DNA from: Neurospora tetraspora | Lineage: Eukaryota; Ascomycota; Sordariomycetes; Sordariales; Sordariaceae | Reading direction: 5' to 3' | DNA: 64,000 nucleotides | Assembly: GCF_033439725.1 (NCBI RefSeq) | Contig: NW_026944386.1 | Span: 2,728,001-2,792,000, forward strand | Translations under genes and position numbers: made by a program | Shown here: positions 44,322 to 56,083 of the stretch, piece by piece | Numbering within the stretch: the stretch's first letter is position 1 | How the letters are laid out: the number at the start of each line of letters is the position of its first letter | The notes under the pieces: model-generated | The model's input: the letters and a program-made list of their open reading frames with translations, nothing else | Database searches by the model: none | Told to the model about the DNA's origin: nothing

Positions 44322-46376
44322 ATGCGCTCATTGAAACCCGCAGCCCGCTGTCTTGCTGTCGCTCAACATCTGAAAAGCATCCCATACGCAAACCAACCCT
44401 TCTCGGCTTTCTTCAGCACCACCAACAACATCATGGCCTTAAACGGCACCCCCACCGAGAACGGGACACACCCCCTCTCATCCGAAGGCACAACATTATC
44501 CGCCCTCCCCAAATCATGGCACTTCACTGCCTCTCTCCCACCAGATGCCGCCTTCCCTACACCAGCTGACAGCCACAAGGCTGATCGCGATGACCTCGGT
44601 CCTCGCCAGGTGAAGAATGCCATCTTCACATGGGTTCGTCCCGAGAAGCAACAAGACCCCGAGCTTCTCGCCGTCTCTCCAGCTGCCATGCGCGATCTCG
44701 GTCTCGCACTGTCGGAAGCAGACACGGAAGAATTTCGCGAAGTAGCAGTAGGCAACAAGATCATCGGCTGGGATGAAGAGATGCTTTCCGGCCCCGGTTA
44801 CCCCTGGGCTCAATGTTACGGAGGCTTCCAGTTCGGTCAATGGGCAGGTCAACTCGGTGACGGGCGCGCCATCTCCTTGTTCGAAGGAACCAACCCGTCC
44901 ACAGGTGTCCGGTATGAGATTCAGCTCAAGGGGGCCGGCATGACGCCTTACAGCCGCTTTGCAGACGGCAAGGCCGTTCTCCGTTCTAGCATCCGCGAGT
45001 TTGTCGTCAGCGAAGCTCTCCATGCCCTCGGGATTCCCAGCACCCGCGCGCTAGCCATCAGCCTGCTCCCGCACTCGCGCGTGCGGCGTGAGACCATGGA
45101 GCCCGGCGCCATCGTGGTTCGCATGGCCCAGAGCTGGCTGCGCTTCGGCAACTTCGACATCCTCCGCGCGCGCGGCGACCGCAAGCTCGTCCGTCAACTA
45201 GCCACCTACATCGGCGAGGAGGTATTCGGCGGGTGGGACAAGCTTCCCGGGCGGCTGGCTGATCCGGAAGGTGCGCCCGGCGACGAACCTCCCCGGGGAA
45301 TTCCCAAAGAAACCATTGAAGGCCCTCCCGGAGCCGAAGAAAACCGGTTCCACCGACTCTACCGCGAAATCATCCGGCGCAACGCCCTGACTGTCGCCAA
45401 GTGGCAAATCTACGGCTTCATGAACGGCGTGCTCAACACGGACAACACCTCCATTTTTGGGCTTTCCATCGACTTCGGCCCCTTCGCCTTCATGGACAAC
45501 TTCGACCCCAACTACACGCCCAACCACGACGACTTTGCTTTACGCTACAGCTATCGCAACCAAGCGACCATCATCTGGTGGAACCTGGTCCGACTAGGCG
45601 AAGCCCTGGGCGAACTAATCGGCGCCGGTCCCGACGTCGATTCGGAGTCTTTCATCACAAACGGACTCAACTTCGACGACGACGCCGCTTCGAAACCCAT
45701 CGAGGAGCGTGCCCACAAGCTCATCACCCAGGCGGGCGAGGAGTTCAAGGCCGTGTTCATGGCCGAGTTCAAGCGGCTGTTTACGGCGCGCCTCGGGCTA
45801 AAGACCTACAAGGAATCCGACTTTGACGCCCTCTTCGACTCCCTCCTCAACACCATGGAAGCCCTCGAGCTCGATTACAACCTCTTCTTCCGGCGGCTCA
45901 GCACACTTAAAACCGCTGACCTACAAACCGAAGAAACCCGCCAAAAGGCTGCTGCCGAGGTCTTCTTCTCTCAGGTTGACGGCGTGCCCGGACATGGAAC
46001 CGACCAAGAAAAGGCGCGCAAGCGCGTGGGCGAGTGGTTGGATAAGTGGCGGCAGCGGATCGAGGAGGATTGGTCGTCCGCAGCTGACTCGGAGGAGCGT
46101 GTGGCCGCGATGAAAAAGGTCAACCCTAGCTTTATCCCGCGGGGGTGGATTCTGGACGAGGTGATTCGCCGCGTGGAGAAGGAGGGCGAGCGGGACGTGC
46201 TCAAGAGGGTGTTGCACATGGCTACACATCCGTTTGAGGATGCCTGGACTGGTAAGGAGTTTGAGGATGGACCGACTGGGAAGGGTGTTTATCAAGGCGA
46301 TAAGGCGGAGGAGGAGAGGTGGACGGGGGATGTGCCGCAGCAGAAGAAGGCTATGCAGTGCAGTTGTAGCTCGTAA
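44322..46376 (+). CDS. SelO/Fmp40-family pseudokinase (protein AMPylase), mitochondrial
   Basis: Single exon, 684 aa from the first ATG; the frame is open further upstream but without an ATG. The N-terminus MRSLKPAARCLAVAQHLKS is basic and looks like a mitochondrial presequence. The UPF0061/SelO core is clear: YPWAQCYGGFQFGQWAGQLG, then QLKGAGMTPYSRFADGKAVL (about 201-220, nucleotide-binding Lys and Arg) and SSIREFVVSEALHALG. Next are NTDNTSIFGLSIDFGPFAFM (about 372-391, with metal-binding N375 and D384) and WNLVRLGEAL. Family members transfer AMP from ATP to Ser/Thr/Tyr of mitochondrial proteins under oxidative stress (SelO, yeast Fmp40). The last residues are QCSCSS: Cys occupies the third position from the end, where vertebrate SelO has selenocysteine, and another Cys lies two residues before it. 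Confidence 0.92.
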   Translation: MRSLKPAARCLAVAQHLKSIPYANQPFSAFFSTTNNIMALNGTPTENGTHPLSSEGTTLSALPKSWHFTASLPPDAAFPTPADSHKADRDDLGPRQVKNAIFTWVRPEKQQDPELLAVSPAAMRDLGLALSEADTEEFREVAVGNKIIGWDEEMLSGPGYPWAQCYGGFQFGQWAGQLGDGRAISLFEGTNPSTGVRYEIQLKGAGMTPYSRFADGKAVLRSSIREFVVSEALHALGIPSTRALAISLLPHSRVRRETMEPGAIVVRMAQSWLRFGNFDILRARGDRKLVRQLATYIGEEVFGGWDKLPGRLADPEGAPGDEPPRGIPKETIEGPPGAEENRFHRLYREIIRRNALTVAKWQIYGFMNGVLNTDNTSIFGLSIDFGPFAFMDNFDPNYTPNHDDFALRYSYRNQATIIWWNLVRLGEALGELIGAGPDVDSESFITNGLNFDDDAASKPIEERAHKLITQAGEEFKAVFMAEFKRLFTARLGLKTYKESDFDALFDSLLNTMEALELDYNLFFRRLSTLKTADLQTEETRQKAAAEVFFSQVDGVPGHGTDQEKARKRVGEWLDKWRQRIEEDWSSAADSEERVAAMKKVNPSFIPRGWILDEVIRRVEKEGERDVLKRVLHMATHPFEDAWTGKEFEDGPTGKGVYQGDKAEEERWTGDVPQQKKAMQCSCSS

Positions 46377-46939
46377 GGGCGGTGCTCGAAACTAGATGTG
46401 ATGGAGTCTGTTTGGTGCTGAGAGATATCCCTTTCTTATTCTAGTATTATTAGCGAAGCCTTTATTGATGACAAGTCAAAATTGCACCGGTTTAGTAGAG
46501 TTTGCAATCATATGTGCTGGGCAAAGAAAAGTGAAGTTCAACGACTGCAAAAACGACTATTGGACGAGCACTTAATGGGTCAGCAAAATTCATGCCGCGC
46601 CGCGAATCATGATTGATGTGGGTATGATAGTATTATTGAAGAAGTTCAAGGGGATCGATTAGGTAAACTAAGGTTCAGCAACGTTGAGGTGAGGTTCTTC
46701 CACTTAGTCCCGCGGTGATAAAGGGTGGGTATTACGTAGGGTATCATCAGCTCATGAACGCCGTTCCCTCTAAGCCTGTCTATCAATGCCATCGAGTTGA
46801 CATCTCCGGCCCACGCCTTCTATGCCGAACTCTGAACCCGTGAAAAGCAATCCCTAGCCAAAACACCAACGCTTTAGTCAGGAGTGAAGCCAGAAAGCGA
46901 GACATTTCAGGAGAAATAACCACCAGGAAGGGACTTGGC
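46377..46939. other. Convergent intergenic region
   Basis: Shared 3' flank of the SelO-like gene and the taspase-like gene; no gene seen. Confidence 0.6.
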
Positions 46940-48875
46940 TCAATCAATCCGAATCCTGCGTCCACCCTGAGCCACCGGCCCAATCTCTCCCAGCCTCGAC
47001 ATCACAACACTCGGCTCTCGTTCCGTTGATGCCATACTAGCTAGTGCAAAAGAATCGGTGTTGTGCGCAAAATAAAAGTAGTACCCTGTCCGATCCTTCT
47101 TGACAGTCATGACTCCGATTGCACCCGCCGACGGTTGGTTCTTGACGCCCGGATGGCCCATGAAATCGTCCAGAATAAAAGCCTCTAGCAGCGCATGCTC
47201 ATCTAATTCCGATATGCTGTGTCCTCCAAGGCCGCGGCGGCTGCTCTCAAACAGCCGCTCTGCACATTTCGCTGAGGCGATCGATGTAGCCATGTGCTCG
47301 CCTGTTCCACTGGTGACGGCGGCTACCGAGGTGCCCGTGTGGTCGTCGGGATCCTCAGGGATCACGGCCGTTCCGATTCCAACGAGAGCAGCAGGACCTA
47401 TGCGACCACGGTGCTTCATGCCGATGCCGCCGGAAGAGGAACCTGCGGCGATGCGCCCCTTTAGGTCAATGGCAATTGCGCCGACGGTGTCAGTTATTAG
47501 ATCTTCGTCCTCCTTTTGCTCCGGTACATTCGAAGGTATCGGGCCACTGATCTGGGCGGTCGCAAGTAACTGTTCCTCCGATTGGATTCCCATAGTGTTT
47601 AGACTCTGATCGTGTTCTTCCTTTTCGCTCACAAACCCATCACGAGTTGACAATGACGGAGATCTCCTCGGGGTTTTCCCAGTAGCCGGGAAATAGCCAA
47701 TATCTTCACTGTGACTGTTTCGTACCACTGTCCTCTTTGTAGCGGCTGGGCTGCCAGTAGTGGCGCGTGACTGAAATGTAGCTGACACGTAGTTCATGGC
47801 AGCTCGATCGACTGGCTTGCTTCCGTTTGTAAGACTTCTCTGAGGCGGGCGAGGTGTTGCTGAAGGAACACTTCCAAGTGATCCATTTTCACCCAGTAAA
47901 GGGGACCCTCTACCATACGGCGAGTCGGGTTGGCCCTCGTTCCAGATCCCAGTCAGAATCGCACTTGAGTGGTCCCGGCGTAAACTCGAGGCGTTTAGGG
48001 ATTCCGCGGCTTTTTCGTAATCACTCGGCGTTGGCGACGGGCGATGCGTCTCTAGGTTTCTCAGAGAAGCTTGTGTAATATGAGAGGAGCTACTACTTGG
48101 GGTGATCTGTCTCGCTTCCGCCTTTTTCAGGTCCTCTTTCCAGCGAAGAAAACGATCCTTTGCGTTCTTGGAAATAAGGTACTCGTTCGGTACGGTGGCC
48201 ATCCCGTGTTCTTCGGCAAAGTCCCTAGCTCCTAGGCCCACGAGAATATTTGGCGGTACTCTGCGGAGAGAAAGAGGCTGGCTACTTCTGTCCAGAATCA
48301 ACTTGGCAAGCGAGATGGGGTTTTTGATACCTACATATGTCAACAAGTGTCAGCGTTTAATTCATATGTGGGATCATCGGTTGGGGCGTACCAGGAACAG
48401 CGCCACAAGCACCACTTCTCCCCAGATGGTCGACTACGGTTGCGTCACATTCGACAACCCCATCCATGTTGAGATTACTTCCGAAGCCGGCATTCGTTAT
48501 CTCTTTGTCCTCCAAATGCCTGATAGCGGCTTCGACGGCCTCGGGAGCAGAAGCGCCGGCTTTCAAGAACCTCATGGCGACGCGGGAGGCTCTAGTTTCA
48601 ACCCCATCAGCAATGTGCCATCTGGTGACTCTTGACTCAACTTACTCGCTGCATGCTTCCAAGTGAACCTTTTCATTCGTAACGCTATGGTACCCTGCAC
48701 CTGCATGGACGAAGATTGCCGCAACTGGCTTCGTGGTACGCTTCCATATCCTTTCGACACTCCCATCAAATCCATGTTCATGATCGTCAGGCCAGTCTGA
48801 GTCGGAGGAACTGGCTGACATGTCAATATTTGATTCGGGTGACCCATGGTCCGGTCCGGCATTTTGGTTGCTCAT
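46940..48875 (-). CDS. Taspase-type threonine aspartase (type-2 asparaginase family, Ntn hydrolase)
   Basis: Three exons, 48875-48646, 48591-48392 and 48330-46940, give 606 aa from the first ATG. The asparaginase-2/taspase fold is seen in two parts. The alpha part includes AIFVHAGAGYHSV, then AVEAAIRHLEDKEITNAGFGSNL and DATVVDHLGRSGACGAV. The beta part starts at the expected catalytic Thr425 in ITDTVGAIAIDLKG and continues AAGSSSGGIGMKHRGRIG and SGTGEHMATSIASAKCAERL. In the family, self-cleavage before this Thr frees the N-terminal nucleophile. Between the parts is a disordered insert of about 200 residues, making the protein much longer than human taspase 1 (420 aa). Human taspase cuts MLL and TFIIA after Asp; fungal substrates are unknown to me, and plain L-asparaginase or glycosylasparaginase activity is an alternative. 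Confidence 0.85.
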
Positions 48876-50239
48876 TGCGGTCGCGGTTGTGGTATGGCGA
48901 CTCGAGGAGATCGTCGAAGTAGCGAGGTGTCTGGCGAGGTTGAGTTGTCTAGTGATCGAGCATTTGTCTTTCAAGTGAGTCTGTATTCTGAGGGCGTGTG
49001 GAGTCCTCAACTTTGGTGTGGTGTCGGTAATTACCAGACAAAGCAGGGCGAAAAATCTAATCGACTTTTGGTCGGAGGTCCGGAGAAGACAGCATTCGAG
49101 GGCGAGGCCTTGAGAAGATGGCTATTGCTTTGGGCGAAGCATGAGATTTCGGATGTTGATCTCGTGGTGAACGGAAGAATATAGCAGGACAACTTAATTC
49201 GCGATACCCAAAGCAGTGCCAGCACTGGGTGGATGGGATGAAAAGGGTGGTCGGACTTGGTTTCCCTTGTAGAAGCAACCTGATAAAACAATGATTGCAA
49301 ATGATGCTCGGTAGAGATATTGTCTTGGGTGGTATTTGAAACGATCCCCGTTGAGCTGGATAATGCACTCAGGTTGGCCGGGTGGGTGAAGAGTCCCTTT
49401 GGATACAGTAGGTGGGCGGGATGAAGATGTGTGAAGGCAAAGGTGCAAAGTGCAGAATACGCGAGAGACAGAGAGGACGGAGTGTGGACACTGGACAGGT
49501 TGATGATTCACAAAGTGGACTTGCTTCGAGATGAGGTTGAGATGAGTCTGACAGAAATGGCAGGTGTAAATCTGGTTGGAGGTGATTTCCATTCAGTATC
49601 TCCTTCCTTTTCGACGGGAGATGTTCTGTCCGGTCGGCCTTTCCGCTACAGCTTGATCCCGACCGGCCCCACTTTTCCCAGCCATCACCGTCCGGGCCCG
49701 GAGATGCCTGCCGTGTGCTTTGAGCTCCGGTGCCTGGGATCGGGGAATCGGTTGATTTCGGGGGGCTCGGATGGCGCGCAGGTTAGGCATGGTGTCCGGA
49801 AGCCTCAGCTCATGATAATCAAGCGAGAGTGATGAAGACTAACACGCAAACTCAAACGTGTTGATAACCGTCACTGATGGATGAGCCAGACAGCCAGTGT
49901 TGTATGGTGGAAAGTTTGGCAGTTGTTTGGTTCCGTCGTTGGGAAGTGGAATGCACGACTGACAAAATGGACCGCCGTACCTTACTGGGACTCGAGGTCT
50001 TGGCGCACAGCCGCACAGGTACCTCCACAGTACTACGCAGCGCTGTCAGCCAGCCGTAAGGAGAGCTAGCTCGGCCAGGCACGTAATCTTGGACATCAAC
50101 CTCCATTTCCTATCCACTATCCACGCTCCCGCCCCGTCACTTCATCCATCACCAACTATACAAGTCGCCCGTCGTTGCTTTGCGCCCTCACCGAACCGCA
50201 ATCATCACGAGCTGCGCGTAGCAGCAAACCACCGCAACA
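48876..50239. other. Divergent promoter region
   Basis: About 1.4 kb between the taspase-like start (minus) and arp3 (plus). It probably contains both promoters; short frames only. Confidence 0.55.
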
Positions 50240-51932
50240 ATGGCCAACACAACCCCCGCCGTTGTCATGGACAAGTACGTGCATCCAAGTGTCCCGTCTC
50301 CACCCCGCCCGCTCCTTAAACAGCTCCGGGGCCGCCATCGCTAACATCCCCTAACCAGCGGCACGGGGTTCTCCAAGCTAGGTTCGCGACTCCCGACTCC
50401 CCGAGATTTCCAATGACCATCGATTGACCAAGCTCTCCCTTTGCAGGTTTCGCCGGCAATGATTCCCCCTCGTTCGTATTCCCGACAGCCATCGCGACCA
50501 AAAGCCCCTCGGCAGGCACCGGCGGCTCGGGCTCTGGCCGCCCTGCCGTAGCCAACAAGCCATCCTTCCTCACCGGCGGCGCTGGTCCAGGTGGCCATCT
50601 CTCAGCAAAGCGCGGAACCGAAGACCTCGACTTCTTTATCGGCGACGAGGCCGTAGCGGCCGCTAATGGGCCTGGTACGTTGGTCTACACCGCCTAAATG
50701 GAAATCGGTGCTGACGGTGTTAGGCTACGGGTTGCACTATCCCATCAGACACGGACAGATTGAGAACTGGGTGCGTTCAGGCTACTAGATGGCATGCCAT
50801 TAATGCCTAGAGCTAACTAGAGCTTAGGATCACATGGAAAGGTTCTGGTCCAACTCCATCTTCAAGTATCTGAGGGTAGAGCCTGAGGACCACCATTTCC
50901 TCCTCACTGAGCCGGTAAGACTACACTTTCCAACCACAAGAGTACGTACGTTCGCAGCATTGACACGTCGAAATAGCCTCTCAACCCTCCCGAGAACCGC
51001 GAAAACACGGCCGAAATCTTCTTCGAGTCCTTCAACTGCGCCGGTCTCTACATTGCCGTCCAGGCCGTCCTGGCCCTTGCGGCTTCCTGGACGTCATCCA
51101 AGGTCCAAGACAGATCCTTGACCGGTACTGTCATTGATTCTGGTGATGGTGTGACACACGTTATCCCGGTCGCCGAAGGTTACGTTATCGGCTCGTCCAT
51201 CAAGTCGATTCCTATTGCCGGTCGCGACATCACCTACTTCGTCCAGTCGCTTCTCCGTGACCGCGGCGAGCCCGACTCGTCCCTCAAAACCGCCCAGGAG
51301 ATCAAGGAAGAGTACTGCTATGTCTGCCCGGACATTGTCAAGGAGTTTGCCAAGTACGACCGCGATCGCAGCCGATTCCTTAAGCACACCATTACCCAGC
51401 CCGGAGGTCGCCAAGTTACGGTTGATGTTGGTTACGAGCGTTTCATGGCCCCCGAGATCTTCTTCAACCCCGAGATTTACTCGTCCGACTTCCTTACCCC
51501 CCTGCCAGTGGTTGTCGATGGTGTCATTCAGTCTTCGCCCATCGATGTCCGTCGTGGTCTCTACAAGAACATTGTTCTTTCGGGTGGCAGCACGCTCTAC
51601 AAGGACTTTGGCCGCAGGCTACAGCGCGATATCAAGCAGCTTGTCGATACGAGAATCAAGGCCAGCGAGGTGCGCAGCGGTGGAGCCAAGAGCGGTGGTC
51701 TTGATGTCCAGGTTATTACCCACAAGAGGCAACGGCACGGCCCGTGGTTCGGTGGTAGCTTGCTCGGCCAGACGCCCGAGTTCCGGTCGTACTGCCACAC
51801 CAAGGCGGAGGTATGCTTGCTGTCCCTTGTTTCATTGTCAATCTGGTTGCTGACGGGCCTCTACAGTACCAAGAATATGGACCCAGCATTGTGCGCCGGT
51901 TCGCTCTGCTCGGAGGACCTGGTGGATCTTAA
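50240..51932 (+). CDS. arp3: Actin-related protein 3 (Arp2/3 complex)
   Basis: Seven exons: 50240-50274, 50359-50381 (23 nt), 50447-50674, 50724-50770, 50828-50914, 50977-51810 and 51867-51932, giving 439 aa in phase. Actin-fold motifs are present: [18 protein letters not shown] (phosphate loop 1), [25 protein letters not shown] and [15 protein letters not shown]. Further along are [39 protein letters not shown] (phosphate loop 2) and [19 protein letters not shown]. The Arp3-specific end is [18 protein letters not shown]. Insertions relative to actin (a Gly/Ser-rich stretch near residue 40) are usual for Arp3. The protein is one of the two actin-like subunits that form the nucleus of a branched actin filament, at cortical patches and in hyphal tip growth. 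Confidence 0.95.
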
Positions 51933-54569
51933 GCGTAATATTTTGTGTACAGGAGCGAGTCCGCATCTTATTTGGCAGGCAGCGGGCGCCGATGTTTATA
52001 TAATGGCGGTGAATAGAAAAGAGAAACTAATGCTAGCGCATGAATGGCCAATGCGTTTGTTGTGTTGATGTTCAGGATTGCCGTTGCGCAGAGCAACGGT
52101 CCCCTTGAAAAGGGGGCTTATAATACCGGTCGGTTGGTTCCGGAGGCGGCGTGCCAAGAAATTCACGGCTCGGGCGAACTCGCTCTACGATTCACTGTAA
52201 CTCTCCGTGAGCAAGGATGTCAGCACCACGACCACGGTCCGCGCCGGGTGGTCTGATCGTATCAATCTCACAACCTGCCGAATCTTCATCAGCCCATTGA
52301 TTAGATGGTAGTGAGGTCTGGGCTTGATCGTAATGTCGAAAGATATCTCAAGAAAGCTCGGGGCTCGCCTCAAAGGACACGGACCATATTCCCAGCGCTT
52401 TTCACGCCAGTATCCATAACATAACACAGTTCGGATGATTCAGTAGTTAGATTGCTTTGCGCCGGACAAGGAGCAAGAGCTATGCAACTTTCTGTATGCC
52501 TTTCTATAAAGGTATAGGTGTGGGTCAGGTAGGACAAGAATGCGGGGAAGAAGCTTCATCACTGGAACGCCAATCCCAAAGGCATTTTAGTCCTTGCGTC
52601 AAAGGGGTTCCAGACCCTCCTTTGGTGGCTTACAAGCCTCGTAGTCACTGCACCGGCTTGCCGTTTTGATGCTTCTTCGCTCGAACGGAAGTTGGCTTTT
52701 GCTTTTTCTGCTTCTTCAATGTCTGTTGGGACCAAACCAACAGCAAGCACTATAACTGATTCGTCTCAGCTTTACCCCAACCCAACCCAACCATTGTTAA
52801 CAAAGACGCGGGGGAAGAGGAGATCCACGACTCCCATGAGAGCTTCGAGGAGGAGAAGTAGCACAGGTTTTAGCGTGTGGTGGTTGGTTTGAGACACCTG
52901 CAGTGGCTTCGGTGGAGCGGAAAGTCGTTTATAGAACGGAAAGTCTGGGGGTGGAACACCACGGCGGGGTCTCGGGTCGGGCCCGCGCGCTGTCAACGAC
53001 TTCAAACACCGTATTCGAGACTGTACTCGGCTTAAGGTGCCGGGCGGGCGTACTGAGACCTGACATGAGCGAAGTACCTAGGTTGAAGTTGATGATGAGA
53101 AGGCAGATATTTCATGGAGATGTGTTCTCTTAGATAAGAAGAGACGGTGAGATTTCGGCCGCTCCATAATAACTGGAAAAAGCTTCTCACAAACCACGAG
53201 ATGGGATCAGAACCTCAGGTGCTTCACCACGACATTGTTGACATGATGAGCGGGAAAAGGGCCGTTTCAATGTGGCGCTTCATGATAATAAACGAAGGTG
53301 GGCAGACACTGTCCTGGCTCCGCTGAGGCTGGCTAGGGCTGCCCTAAGAAGCTAGCGCTGTTCTTTGCCCCCACAAACATCCGTCATCACTTGAGGTCAC
53401 TCCTTTTGACTTTGGCAACGAAGCTCTCATCCCAACCTCCATCCATCTCGTTCGTCGATTTCTCGTCATGACAAGTTGGGACGATAGCTTGACATGTCCC
53501 TGGCAGACTGTCTGGCGTTCCCCGGATGGCACGGGTTTACTCCACCAACACTAACATCGTGGGAATGAGAGAACCCACCGTGGACGTCAGCGTTCAAAGC
53601 GGTTCTTGAATACCGAATTTTCCCCAATCCTCCTCAGCTTTCTCCTCTTTTGCACATCATCGACGTCGAGGACAGTAATAGCTTCTTGCATGAACAGTTT
53701 CATCCAACAAGAGCTTGTGACCTTGTCTGCTTCGAACTGTTGGTTCAGGGTGCAAGCTCCCCCGCATTTAGATCGGACCTGTATAGTTGACAGAAGCGGA
53801 GATCTCTCTTGGCTTCTCAATGTCTCTCCAAATCCCCCCAACCGGACAATATTCGGAAACCTTGAGCCGGCCGTATGCAGCAACTTGAAGCCTCCCATGG
53901 ATCAGGATGCTGACGACTGGAGGGGGGCTCGAGGGGGGTGCCTACCGGGCTGATGGAAAGAGAATCACAGCGTTCCTTCTGCAAGTACAGACAATGGGAA
54001 ATTGGCCAGTGGGAGCTTCCTGTACCGTCACATCCTCTACGTCTCTCTACGTACATACCCCTCGCCCGTCAGAATCATGCGTTTTCCCTCGTCTATCTAC
54101 ACAAGACTACAACTCCAAGAGGCCCTCCAGTAGAGAATCTCGGCCCCTGCATCGCCAGACGTCCGATTTGTCTTCCCACCGAGCCACCACTACCCTTGCC
54201 CAGTCTGTAGAGACGTGCAGATCTCGGTCTCCCCTCTTCCTGTTGTCATACCTTACAGTCTCGTGTTTGGTTCGCTGTCCACCATGATGCCTGCCTGCCT
54301 TGCTTTGGGTCATCCATTGTCCCCCTCTTGCCAATGGTTGCCGATCGATCGGGCCTGTTGCTATCCCTTAGTGAGGGGCGATGGGAAACTGAAAGAGTAT
54401 AAGAGGTTATGGCTGCCGCAGCTATTCCCGGGTTTGCACCAGTTGTTGTACCTCATAGACTTCCATCCTATACAAAGAACTTCCTCAGTCTCTTATAGAA
54501 AGAGACTATTGTGTTTACTTCACTTCCATCAACTTCCTACACCAAAGACAACAACAACATACCTTCACA
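51933..54569. other. 2.6-kb intergenic region upstream of adh-1
   Basis: Between arp3 and adh-1, both plus strand. Only short frames. The right end contains the adh-1 promoter and leader. Confidence 0.55.
54398..54402 (+). promoter_or_regulatory. Probable TATA box of adh-1
   Basis: TATAA within GAGTATAAGAGG lies about 172 bases before the adh-1 start. The leader between them is C/A-rich and ends CTTCACAATG, typical of a strongly expressed Neurospora gene. A start site some 30 bases downstream is inferred, not seen. Confidence 0.45.
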
Positions 54570-55694
54570 ATGACCCAGTTCGAGATCCCAGAACAGCAAT
54601 GGGCCCAGGTGGTCGAGAAGAAGGGCGGTCGTAAGTCTAATGCCCTTTGTCATTAGCCGCTGAACCACATCCTAACTTGTTCCTTTCTTCTAGCCGTCGT
54701 CTTCAAGCAGATCCCCGTCCAGAAGCCCGGCCCCGATGAGGTCCTCATCAACGTCAAGTACTCTGGCGTCTGCCATACCGATCTCCATGCCATGAAGGGT
54801 GACTGGCCCCTCGATACCAAGCTGCCACTCGTCGGCGGTCACGAAGGTGCCGGTGTCGTCGTAGCCAAGGGTGAGCTCGTCACCGAGGTTGAGGTTGGCG
54901 ACTACGCCGGTATCAAGTGGCTCAACGGCTCCTGCCTGGCCTGCTCCTTCTGCATGCAGGCCGACGAGCCCCTATGCCCCCACGCCCTCCTGTCCGGCTA
55001 CACCGTCGACGGTTCCTTCCAGCAGTACGCCATCGCCAAGGCCGCCCACGTCGCCAAGATCCCCAAGGAGTGCGACCTCGAGGCCATCGCGCCCGTCCTC
55101 TGCGCCGGCATCACCGTCTACAAGGGCCTCAAGGAGTCCGGTGCGCGTCCCGGCCAGTGGGTCGCCATCGTCGGCGCCGGCGGCGGTCTCGGCAGCATGG
55201 CCATTCAGTACGCCAACGCTATGGGCCTGCACGCCATCGCCATCGACGGCGGTGAGGAGAAGGGCAAGAGCTGCCGCGAGCTGGGCGCCAAGGCCTACGT
55301 CGACTTCACCACCTCCAAGGACCTCGTCGCGGACGTCAAGGCCGCCACCCCCGAGGGTCTCGGTCCCCACGCCGTCATCCTCCTCGCCGTGTCCGAGAAG
55401 CCGTTCCACCAGGCTGTCGATTACGTCCGTCCCCGCGGAACCATCATCTGCATCGGTCTCCCCGCTGGCGCGTACTTCAAGGCCCCCGTCTTCGATACCG
55501 TCATCCGCATGATCACCATCAAGGGCTCGTATGTCGGTAACAGGGCGGATACCCAGGAGGCCCTTGACTTCTTTGCTCGCGGCTTGATCAAGGTTCCCCT
55601 CAAGACGGTCGGCCTCAGCAAGTTGCAGGAAGTCTACGATCTGATGGAGGAGGGCAAGATTGCCGGCAGATATGTCGTCGATACCAGCAAATAG
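54570..55694 (+). CDS. adh-1: Alcohol dehydrogenase 1 (zinc-dependent, NAD+)
   Basis: Two exons, 54570-54630 and 54694-55694, giving 353 aa, the length I recall for N. crassa ADH1. Medium-chain zinc alcohol dehydrogenase: catalytic zinc ligands C47 (SGVCHTDLH), H70 (GGHEGAG) and C157 (APVLCAGI); structural zinc cysteines C101, C104, C107 and C115. A Rossmann NAD-binding loop GAGGGLG lies at 181-187. It interconverts ethanol and acetaldehyde in the cytosol, mainly in fermentative growth. Codon use is strongly biased to C-ending codons, stronger than in most neighbours, which together with the leader points to high expression. The single intron falls after codon 20. Confidence 0.96.
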
Positions 55695-56083
55695 AGGAAG
55701 AGAGAATATCTGTGGGGCGGTGTTGTTGTTGCTGCTTTTGATGAGATGATCACGAATTTGTTATGAATGTGTATTTTGGCGGGCGCGGCGTTTCTCTTGT
55801 TGGCGGGCGGTTGAGATGAGCATGAATGGTTTAAAAAGAGGGTCGGTTTGGTGGCAGGTGGTTTGGTGTTGAACAGTTGAGCGAGTTAGTACGAGATATC
55901 CCATTTCATAATGTTGAAACCTCTTGAACAAAAGTCTTCTCATTAATTGTATCATTGAACCATGATAATCATTGCTGTTTCTAATGTCTATCCGCTGTTC
56001 GTTATGGGTATCCAACAGTAAGCAGGTCCTATCACCCCCTACCAGCCTTCCACAACCCATTATCCTCATCATCTCATTCCCAT
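55695..56083. other. Convergent intergenic region
   Basis: Shared 3' flank of adh-1 and the gamma-glutamyltransferase gene; no gene seen. Confidence 0.6.

Noticed and set aside
46362-46376. Selenocysteine codon at the SelO end
   Set aside because: The codon at the Sec position is an ordinary Cys codon (TGT), and the frame ends at TAA, so no recoding is needed.
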